Source: Trametes villosa
Lineage: Eukaryota > Basidiomycota > Agaricomycetes > Polyporales > Polyporaceae
Reading direction: 5' to 3'
DNA length: 64,000 nucleotides
NCBI GenBank assembly: GCA_002964805.2
Contig: PUDQ02000059.1
Location: 1-64,000 of the forward strand
The notes under the pieces were generated by a model, which was given only the letters and a program-made list of their open reading frames with translations, searched no databases and had not been told where the DNA came from. Every line of letters starts with the position of its first letter. The first letter of the stretch is position 1. The position numbers and the translations under genes are program-made. This document shows positions 1 through 9,651 of this stretch, in pieces.

Positions 1-174
1 CGTCTTCCGTATCGCGCGCGCGCAGGCCATAGTGTCTGCAGCTGAACGTGTCATAGGTGAGCAGGCGGTCATGAAGACATAGTTCGGAGCAGGGAAGCGG
101 GTACGGTGTCAAGCGCTGAGCGAGCGGGTCGTGGCACAGCGTTAGAGCGCCAAAAGTTATCCTCAGCGCTTAAA
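1..174. other. Flank of the Helitron, no gene recognised
   Basis: This is the sequence beyond the predicted 3' end of the Helitron. The base next to the terminus is T when read on the minus strand, as expected for insertion between A and T. A short open minus-strand frame exists but shows no recognisable domain, and I could not show that it continues the LINE seen on the other side of the Helitron. Confidence 0.4.
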
Positions 175-207
175 TTAGGTTGTGCGGCCAACGCGCGACC
201 TCGCGCG
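175..207 (-). other. Helitron 3' hairpin and CTAA terminus
   Basis: On the minus strand CGCGCGA, GG and TCGCGCG form a stem-loop (192-207). A 13 nt spacer follows, then CTAA (178-175) and a flanking T. Helitron hairpins usually lie about 10-15 nt from the CTRR end and are needed to end strand transfer. This position and the A|T flank fit that rule. Confidence 0.7.
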
Positions 208-252
208 ACGAGGAGGTCCTCCGCGCACACATGGACCAACTTCACAGATCAC

Positions 253-3200
253 TCAAGTCTTTCTTCGCTTGGATGGCATTGAGGAGCTCGCATACTTCCG
301 CTTCTTTGGAGACTGTGTTGTCGGCAAGCTTGCGCTTACATCTTTCTGTGAATCGTTCAACTGCTCGCGCGCACGGCGTGCGACACTGGGGTCTGTTTCC
401 GTGCGATCGACGATCGTCTGCAGAGCCAACTGTTGCAAACGGCTAGTTTCCCGCCTGAAATCTTGCGAAGCCCGACACGTAATTCGAGCTAAAGCGAATG
501 GACGCAGAATGATCACTCCGCTTAGGCTCGTAGCTCGCGAGAGCATCACATATGGAGCCTCGGAACCCCGACAGCTCTCCAGGTCGATGATCACGCGTTC
601 AAACGTCTGGCCCTGGGATTTATGGGATGTAAGTGCAAACGCTGGCTGTATCGGCACTTGCGTTCGCTTAATGGTCAATCTTTTGCCAGAATGCGGATGG
701 ACGAACGTCATGTCCACCGTGTCTTCTAGCACGGGATACTGATCTCCGTCTAGACCGGTCATAGATTCCCCCAGGATGTTAGAGAGGCGCACAACACACG
801 ACGTAAGGAGACGGTGCCCTGTGGCCACGTCTGTACGATACCGGATGTGGGTCAATGTTCCGATGCTTCCGTTGACGATCCCTCCGCTAACGTCGAAGTT
901 TTGGCAGATTATGACCGGCATCCCCAAAACTAGAGGTATTCTCCCTAAACGCTGATTTGTCTGACCGGAATGCAAGGACGTCAGGTGAGTTTGCAACGCT
1001 TCATCTGTGATACATTTGCCGCGATGGCGATCAACTGCGTAGTACCAGTGAAGCTCACGGCCGGTGTTGTGGGCAAATGCCTCAGCTGCTTTCACGTTTA
1101 GGGCATCCTTGGCCGCGTTGTCGTACACTATGAGTGGTGCGTCATCCCATCCTTCCTCATTCAAAACGTTAGGATTGTTATCTAATACACGGCTTTGCAA
1201 AAGCTCATAATCTTCTGCAGTGCATTGTCCTACACGCAGGCGTGCCAACAGCTCGACGAAAGCAGTGTTTTCAGGTCCGTGTTGCCGCATTATCTGATGT
1301 AACATTACGACCGTGGTGAACGACAGCCACAGCAGTTTTCCAGCGACGATGAGCTGCCCGCTATTGCGCGCCGAACTGCCTCTACTCTCCGTGTTGATCC
1401 ACGCGTAGAGTCTGGTTTCGCCAACGGGCGGTAACTGAGCAAAATCTCCAGCTACAATCACGCTCATACCGCCGAATGGGTTGGTGTTTCCCTTTGCGTC
1501 GCACAGAGCTTCGCTGATTTGTGCTAAGAGCTTACATCCGACCATGGATATCTCGTCAATGAGCAGGTAGTCCACGCCCTCCCACATAGACGCCAAGTCG
1601 CCGCGAGTCTTGTTTCCTACAGTACGTCCAGCTTTTCTCTGATCGAGGCTGAGGGCGGAATGTAAAGTTACACCTCTGATATTACGCGCAGCGATACCAG
1701 TGTATGACGCCAACCGGAGGCGGCGGACTTCGTTTTTCGCTTCGAAGTAAGCAGTTAAGGCTTGAATAACCCGAGACTTGCCCGTTCCTCCAAATCCACC
1801 TAGGTACATTCGCAAAGGATCAGGTCGCGAATCCATGGAATGTTCTGCAATAATGGTGAACGCCCGTGCTTGCTCACTGTTCAAGCGCCATTGGCGGATA
1901 TGCGCCGGTATGTCCACCAAAATCGGCCTAGACGGAAAAATTGGTTCAGCAATGCGAATAGACGGTTCGCCTTCGGATAAGCTGTCTTGTGTTCTGATGA
2001 CAGCAGCAGGAGCGTCTGTGCCTTCCTCGACTTGAGTACGAGTGGTCGTCGAAGTCGTGCCTTGAGATAGCAGGTTCTGCTTCCATCGCGTACGCCGAAG
2101 TTCGTACTCTGTCTTCCAGTGCGATTCTAATGTCCGTTCGGTACTAGAAGCCTGATCGACGTCCGTCGTCTGACCGACGCTACTCTGTTGGCTGACCTTG
2201 GTTCCGTGTCCCCTGAACAGTTGGCATCTCTCTGCGGTCGTCAAACAGTCCAAGACCCGAGCAGTCGCCTGCAACTTTCTCCCGTCGCGCGCGACGTCTA
2301 CGGATTGTAAGTGATCCAGCATATCTTCCTGCGAAACGTCATTTTCAAGGTCGTTGAACGCAGGCACGCGGTCTGTCCGAGCAGAGGATGTGCGCACTGC
2401 ACGCAGCTTTCGCCGCTTCTCACGATCGCGCATATGGTCATCTCGACTGTCCTTGCACTCGTGAGTGATCTGCATATTATCCATAACCTCTAAGTACTCA
2501 GGTTTGAGAGAATCCCTTTGTCTAACGAAGGCGTCCTGCCAGGTCTCGTCCACGCGCTTGAGATCAGCCACCTCGCGCCAGGGTACGAAGAACATCAGCA
2601 TCAACCTGCAGTACCGTGCGTATTCGTTCTCGCGATCCTTACGCGGTAGACGAGGTCCAATAGGCACGGGAACGTGGCGCAAAGACTGCCGTAGGACCCT
2701 CAAGCCTTTCTTGCTACTCTCGCAATGCTCGTCCAAGAACGGGATGAGCATAACTCTGCGCCCGTCGTAAGTCAGTAAGTCGGTGAGCTCTCCGGTGTCG
2801 GGTACGGGTTCCGCCGAAGACTGACCTCTGTCTTCGTAATCGCAGTCTGAATCCTGTTCCGATGAGCTGTCGGAGACACCTTCGCGCTCCGCCTCGACAT
2901 CTACGGCCTTCCGAACAAGCATGACTTTCTTAGTCTGGGCGATGAAATCCCACACTGAAATACGCTGTAGCTCCTCGCCTCTGTATACGTAGTCTGAAAG
3001 CTGATCCCCCAAAGGTATCACGCGTCCGCGCGGGTCAGTCGTGAACGCTACACTATCATCATTTTCAGGATCCTCGGGCTCGTCGTCTTCGTCAACCGAG
3101 ATATCCTGTGGGTGGTCACACTCGTGAGAGCTCGAGTCCTCACCACCGACGTCTTCGATGTCGTTGTCGGTCGGTAGGGCAGTAGTTCCTGCATCGCTCT

Positions 3201-6200
3201 GTGCGACGTTCGCCAGTACGTCCATTTCCGTAACCGCGTCAGCTTGAGACTGAGGTGTCAAGAAGTCGTACCGACATTCTGGGCTAGGGTGCAAGCTGTC
3301 TAGGTACCGCTCAAATGCGGGCCAGTACAGATTAGCGAACTCATCACTGGTAAAGTGATCCTCATAGTCCAGCAGGTACGACATAACTTGGGGTGCCGAT
3401 AATTCCTGATTCGCCAATAGCGAGAAGGCGCACTTATTAAGGGTTCGTTTCGCGCGAACCACAATATCCTCGTCCTCGAGGTTGGGATGAAATTCCAGCG
3501 CCTTTTTTACGCCGAGAGCGAGCGAGGTATACGCTACGTGAGTCTTCAACTGCGACTTTGTGATATAATCGGTGACGTAGTATATTATAGCTTTTGCATC
3601 CTCTCCGGTCCCGATGAACTTAATATCCATGTTACAGCGCATTGCTTCAAGTATCGTCGAGTTGAAATTGTTTATCAGACCATCCAGGTGTCGCAGCGTC
3701 AATTCACCTGTCGCATAGTCCACCGTCGACTCTGCGACGCTGTTCTCCGCCTCGAGCTCGAAGCGGCACGCAGGCTCTTCGCCCTCCTTGCAGTATTTGT
3801 AACACGTTGCTGTGTGTTCGTGATACTGGCAACAAGCTACAAGCTGTCGCACATCGCGTAATCGCTGCTGATGGATGCCTTCTTGGTCCGCCTCCGGGCA
3901 TAACTCGAATCCACGATGTGTGAGTGGCTTCTTGCTCGGGACTCCTTTCTTATTATATTCTATAGGGCATTCTCCCTCACCGGAGGGCAAAGTGTTCGCT
4001 ATCGTGTCGTCTAAGAAAGCGACAAGACGCTGACCAAACTCCACACCATCTGCACCGGTTAGACGCTCCTTCAACGCGGTGGGATTCATCCCTCCTTCCA
4101 ACCATACCATCATGTGGCAATGCAAAGTTCCTCTCCCTTGCGCTTCTACGCATCCGTAGTACGCCTTCACGACCCCGAGGATACCGCCTTCCAGATTTTC
4201 GTGCTTGGGATCATACGCCAATAAGGTGGAGATAAACGCTCTCATATATGTGTTAAAGAATTCCGCACCTAACGCAGGGTTTTTTGCTACTAGCAGAGAC
4301 TGCTGCCAGTGATTGTGCGGCTGTTCTGGCAAAATGTTGTCGACGTCGATATTCTCTCCCGCTAGAAAGCGCACGACGGGGTTGTAGACGTCTGCTGGAT
4401 TTATGGTGATAAAGAAGTTCGGCATGCCCTTCGACAACATCAGCGCACGGATTTCATTGCGCATTTTCACTCTGGCTGCAGATGAACCGGGAACAGACCG
4501 TGTAACTAACTGCACTTCTTGCATTAATTGCAGTACGCGACGCTCGTCAGCATCCTCAGCGCGTAGAACACCTGTCTCGGCGATACGACCACACACACGC
4601 GCAAGAGCGTCCTCGGAGACCGCGACGAAATTGGTTGCGAACTCGGGAAAGTGCGCCTTGCGCACCTTCAGCGACGAGTGCAAGAGTACAGCACGCCGTT
4701 GCAGTATGTTGAACGCTATGAAAATGAACGCGTAGTGTTCCTGGAACCGTCGGTCCGCTAAGTGCAGTAAGTGTTTGATATGTCGTTTGAAAGACACAGG
4801 CTCCTTGCGCTGATCATCTTCGCAGCCTCCTATACCATACGGGAACAATGTCGGATACAGCATCGGAAAGAGATTAGGATTGCAAAACTCATTCAAAGGA
4901 CGAGGTCCGTGCGGAACTTCCAGATACCCGCCTCCCTTCTCTTTGATATGTCTCACAGCAGCAGCCCGCAGCTCATGGGCAGGTGCGCGACCGTCCACGT
5001 CCGTGATCACCACCCGCTGGAACTCTACCTCATTGTGCGCAGTATCGCGACTGCTGAAGTGCAGCTCAGGATCTGGTACGACCGTGTCCGTGGCGCAGGC
5101 AGAGTTGTCGGTGGCGTCACTCGCAGGCTCTGCTGCCTCAGGCGTATCTGTCGCATCGTACCTCGAAGTGGTGGCCTCCTCTGCGAGGCTGGGGAGGACA
5201 TGTTCGACGTGCAATGGAAGTATGTCGTTTTCTGGCAGCGCATTCAGGCGACCTTCATCAATGCTTATATCAGCATACAGTGGATTATTCGTCTTCAGCC
5301 AGTTCAGCGCCGCTCGCAGTTTGTCGCGCCGAACACCCAGTGGTGCTGCATTTTCTTTAAGCCACTCTTTGGTCGGAGCTTTACTTCCAACAAAAATTAC
5401 ACAGATTGGGGTAATGATTTCGGATACAGTAGGCGGTAATACAGCATCCAGACGCTCCGGTCTCTGAGGAAGAACAATGATGTGCCCCTGAAAGCCTCGC
5501 TGCAAGTTAGGCCGGCGCGAATGACTGTCATTATCATCTTTGCGGTGACCGTCTTTCTTGCGCTTGCGATCGCGATCCTCTCGCAGATGTACAATGTACG
5601 CTTTACCGCGTGCGCGCGCGATGATCTGTTCTTCCAAGAAGGTGAGCCCACGGAGTTCGGGGGGTACGGGTCCGAGATAGTTCCGATTAGCTAACGCGAG
5701 AGGGGGAAGACTACCCTTGTTCAAATACCGAGCGCACTCCTTGCAAGATTCGACCGCCACGACTTCGCCACTCTCCGAGCGCTGCAAGCCAGCCGGGTTT
5801 AACAGTATGTCCTCCGGCAGGCGAGGGTCATCGAGACAGGGAAACGGAAGCTGCCCCTTCGCGCGCTCCACAATATCTGCCGGACAACGAAGCAGATCAA
5901 TAGGTAACTTATCGAATGGTACCGTCGACTTCTCTGACGCGGGTGACGAAGCACCGCAACATCCACAAACGAATCTACGCAAAGCCTCGCTCGACGTCTC
6001 CAGTCGAAACGCGCGTATCAGTTTATCTTTCAACCCGGGAGGTAGAGAGGTCGGCCACTTTGCCCGGACACTGCGCAACATCTCAGCCCTCCGCGCAGCC
6101 GCCGAATGTTTCTTACGGTGCCAGTGACGTCGTTCGGCAGACGCAGATCTCGGTGGTTGACGGCGACGAGGTCGGTCGACTCCTTTACCCCGTTCAAGGG

Positions 6201-7628
6201 ATGTGATATGAGCCTTGAGCACGCGGCGGAGGCGACTGGGTGAGCTATCGGGACTGTACGACACCGCATGTGTATCTAACATACGCCTCAAGCCTGCGAA
6301 TGACAGTCTGCCTACAACGGATTTCAGTAGACGAATTTGCAGGTCGTCTACAGAGAAACGCCCATCGTTCTTCTCCGTAGCGGGGTAAGACTTCTGGAAG
6401 CGGATGCACGAAGTCCCTGCCTCCTCCGTCCGACGTTCACATGCGCCGGTAACAATATGCGCGAAAATAGAGGAGCTCAGTTCATGCTCTCGCAATCCTG
6501 AACTGTCGAGACCATGGTCATGAGCGATAGAGCGCAGTCGCTCCATTCCTACTTTATCCAAGTCGTCCAGAAGATCGCATACCTCACATGGGTCCACGGA
6601 GGCTATCGGAGCACTTATTCCGGACATAGCGGAGCGCACACATTGTACTACCGCCTCATAGGCGACCTCAACGCTGACCGGCAGTTCGACACCGAGCAAG
6701 GCGCACAGACGCTCTAGTACTGCGCGCGGGCACTGATTCAAACGAGACTCGATACCACCATGCAGCTGACTCCGAAGTACGTCAGGACTATCGGTAGTAC
6801 CTGCCACCTGAATACATCCTACCCGCTCTTGCCGGACGGAATACAAGGCACACTCACCAGATAGCAAATGTTGAGCCAACGAGCTCTGGAGAGTCCCAGC
6901 GTCACCGGCACTGATGCCATGAGACGCGCACACGCTACGCACGAGAGCCAAGGACGCATCCACAGAGAACACGCTCTGGGAAGGTAGCATAGGAGCGACG
7001 ATGCCCACAGCATACGCAATATTATGGGGCATGCCTGCCGCGAAATCGATATTATGCGGCATCTCTGCCCTGCGCGGCATTTCTGCCGTGGCCACCTTGT
7101 ATATACTCCCGAGGCCATGGGAGGACGATGCATGACTCCCATCGTCAGAAGAGGACTCAGTGCGCAACGCCGCTGAGCCGCCAGCGAGATATATGCCGTC
7201 TTGATCACCTAAACGTCGAGTGTGAGCGCCGGGCGAGATGAAAAAGACAAGCACGTACGCGGAGTCGAGACAGGAGATGCGTCCCAGCTGTAGCCGACTG
7301 GGAAACGAACGTCGCGAGGTGGATCACGGACGAACGAGGGGCCCAAGGCGACGCCGGTGGCGGTGATCCAGTCCAAGCCAAGTAGCACGTCATGATCTCG
7401 AATGTAGGAGATGACGATAGGCTGAGAAGACGTGTAGTACCCAGAAGAGGTGGGGACGCGCAGTATTGCGCGAGAGGATATGACGATCTTGCTATTCTCG
7501 GTGGTGATAGTGCGAGGGAGGTTCGACGCCAGGGCAAACTGAGTGGAGATAGCTGAGCGAGGGAGAGAGCTGTCGAGCAGGACGGAGACGGTGTGCCCGT
7601 CGTATGAGCCGCACACACTGAGCACCAT
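253..7628 (-). CDS. Helitron Rep/helicase with retropepsin-like N-terminal domain
   Basis: Replication initiator and Pif1-family helicase that nicks, transfers and unwinds the element's DNA. Exon 1 starts at the first ATG (7628) and ends at 7259. A 50 bp intron (7258 GTACGT to TTTAG at 7209) joins it in frame to a 6,956 bp exon, giving about 2,441 aa. The second exon's open frame begins upstream with GTG, not ATG, which supports the splice. Exon 1 is retropepsin-like: VLLDSSLPRS near residue 17 (DSS where DTG/DSG is usual) and DVLLGLDWI further on. Exon 2 has a Cys-rich DUF6570-like stretch (CKEC, about residue 616), the HUH motif LHCHMMVWL (about 1153), the two-tyrosine motif YYVTDYITK (about 1337), Walker A GGFGGTGKS (about 1930), Walker B LLIDEISM, GDFAQLPPVG and the late motif SHKSQGQTF (about 2324). 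No stop or frameshift is visible. The retropepsin-like part may no longer be proteolytic. Confidence 0.88.
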
Positions 7629-7771
7629 GGCGAAGGAGAGGCGCGAGCAGACAGGGGTGCGCGATGCTCGTTGTGGTCGAGAGTCAAGAAACAAGGCCCG
7701 GGCGACGGACAAGAGACAGAGGGCGTGGGAAGGTCACGTGAAAATCCGCGTGACTTGGACCAAAATCTGAT

Positions 7772-8515
7772 GGGTAGTCGAGAGCCCGCAAAGACCCACT
7801 ACCGTTACCGGTAGCGGGAATGTGGCGTCTGCAACCCACGTCAGGCTCTCGCCGTAGAGGTATAGGGATGGTAGGGGCTCGGGGAGGGGGCCGTGGATTG
7901 TCGCGAGGGTTTTCAGGACGTTGACCGTGAGGAACCTATGGCCACAGTAGATCTCGAACTGGTGGAGCTTTTCCTGCATGCCCGCATTGGACAGGGAGAG
8001 GAACGCTATGTCGTCTGCTAGTTCCAGTTTCGGTACCCGGTGTCCGTCCCCTAGCACGACATCGTCCGCGCGCGGTTCGAGCGCGAAGTCCGCTAGGAAT
8101 AGATCCCAGAGGATGGGCGACGCCGGGTCACCGATGAGTATGCCCGCCAGCGCTCGGGACGAGTCGGTGACGTCGCCATTGAACCGTACTGTGTACTCGA
8201 GGTTCTTGTACAGCATCCTGAGCCAGTCCATCAGGGGGCCAGATGCCCCTTTGTCCGCGAGCTTGAGCCGGAGAGTAGGTTGGTTAACTGATGGGAGCGC
8301 GTTGGCCAGATCAGCAAAGACCACATAGAGTGGCTTTCCTAACTCCCAAGCCTTCTCGATCGCGCGCGGCGCGCAGCATGAACGCATTGTTGCCAGTCCT
8401 GTGTCCTCTCCGGAAGCCGCTCTGTGAGTCTGACAGGTGCCCCTCCGTCTCCGCCCACTCTCGGAGTCGGCGGTCAATGAGGAGCGTCATAGTCTTCAAG
8501 AGGCAGCTCTTTGTA
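7772..8515 (-). pseudogene. LINE (non-LTR) reverse transcriptase fragment
   Basis: Remnant of the RT domain of a fungal non-LTR retrotransposon. The fingers region reads SDSQSGFRRGHRTGNNAF (about 8430). After a frameshift near 8385 the palm follows: motif A VVFADLANALPSVN, motif B GILIGDPASPILW and motif C LELADDIAFLS (about 8000), where the usual YADD/QADD box is LADD. The thumb and endonuclease are absent. Similarity is lost at 7771, exactly where the Helitron begins, so the Helitron may have inserted here. Not functional. The 8516-8814 stretch upstream holds nothing I recognise. Confidence 0.8.
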
Positions 8516-8814
8516 CGGTAGCTCTCCGGGTTCTCGCCAGGTCGGGCGTATAGATTTTGACACCGAGATCAGAGCGTGGTCGGACAGACCGCGCCCTTCC
8601 AGGCCGATGCATGCCTTGGCCTCGCCGCATGCGACGCTGTCAACCAAAAGTGTCTATCTGACGTCGAGGTGGTGGCTGAAAAGTGGGCGCTAAAATCCCT
8701 CTGGCCACCATGGCTGGAGCAGAACATGTATGTAGAGACTGAAACAATGCGAGCTTGATTTCTACATCCTACACATCTACCACATCGACCAGAGCCACCC
8801 GCACACCAGCTACC

Positions 8815-9600
8815 ATGAACGCACTACCGGACACGCACATGCGGCGTGTCCGCAACATCGACTTCTGTAGTCAAGAACTTGAGACACTCTTACCTGGGCG
8901 TACTCAGAAACTCTGCGGAGCGACCCTCGATGCATACGCTGCAGTCGTTCAAGACATTGCTGAGAAGTCGGCCCGGGGCGCAGACTTTCTTCTGTTCTCT
9001 TCCTGGATCCCGGCCATAGCCAGCGGCCTCATTTGCAATGGTGGCCTCGAAGGATCTATAGCAGACCATGTAGCGGCCGCAGTAAGTTGGTGTACCACCC
9101 ACACGGAGTTGCCGCTTACCCTCTCAAATCTAGTGCCTTGAACAAAGCTCCGAAGTCTTGCATCGGGGCGTTCGCTGGGGCATCCCGTTGTGTGGCGGAT
9201 CGCCGGCGCACTGGGTCTTCGGCTACGTGGATGCCGAGGAACGCACCTCCGGCATTGCTGACAGCATGCCCAGCTTGCAGTCGCAAACCTGGGCGCAACA
9301 GGTGAGCAACCATGCTCACATGAAAACGTTGTACTCACCGTGCGTTCGCAGTCGTTGAGGGCGGCAGTCGACGCAATCCGAAGGTGCCTAGCGCTGCCCG
9401 CTACCGAATGGGGCTCGTATGCGTTCTCTGTACGGGCACCACCCGCGGAAGACCTTCAAGTGGACTCATGGTCCTGCGGACTCTTCGTGATGACCGCAAT
9501 GCAGGCGTTCGCTGATGGCTGGGCGCACCCTTTGCTTGGGGATAGCGCAAAGGAGCACGTTCGTGCGGGGGCTCTGCGCGCCCTCCTGGCAATTCCATGA
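8815..9600 (+). CDS. Ulp1-like (C48) SUMO protease, transposon-associated type
   Basis: Cysteine protease of the Ulp1/SENP fold, which cleaves SUMO-like proteins. Three exons: ATG 8815 to about 9080, then about 9133-9301, then about 9350-9600. The introns have GTAAGT and GTGAGC donors and CTAG and GCAG acceptors. The catalytic residues are visible: His in SPAHWVFGYVD (9209), Asp in GIADSMPSLQS (9260) and Cys in DSWSCGLFVM (9475), in the expected order and spacing. The N-terminal part (FCSQELETLLPG) sits where Ulp1 proteins have their substrate-facing segment. Families of this kind are multiplied in basidiomycete genomes, where they sit in or next to DNA transposons. The transposase relic just downstream on the same strand supports that. 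The start is the ATG closest to the conserved part; in-frame sequence also extends upstream. Confidence 0.72.
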
Positions 9601-9651
9601 GTCCCTAGCACCCTTTACACATTTACTAAACTTACCTCCTAGACAGGGCGC

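Larger units (their letters stand above)
175..7770 (-). mobile_element. Autonomous Helitron, apparently complete
   Basis: A 7.6 kb rolling-circle element read on the minus strand. The 5' end is placed at 7770 because the minus strand reads A then TCAGATTTTGG there, and LINE-like coding stops at the same point. The 3' end is placed at 175: a perfect 7 bp hairpin with a GG loop (192-207) is followed after 13 nt by CTAA and then T. This is the canonical Helitron signature (5' TC, subterminal hairpin, 3' CTRR, A|T target). The single gene inside has no internal stop in its 7 kb exon, so the copy may be recent and possibly active. The ends are inferred by eye, not by comparing copies. The 7629-7770 stretch would be its 5' untranslated and promoter region. 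Confidence 0.75.

Noticed and set aside
180..742. Plus-strand ORFs of 88 and 186 aa
   Set aside because: They lie antisense to the C-terminal helicase coding of the Helitron and have no domain; they are frame shadows.
7205..7254. GTG at 7254 as the start of a 2,333 aa Helitron protein
   Set aside because: The codon is not ATG and lies inside a well-formed intron; splicing to the upstream ATG exon gives an in-frame, longer protein.
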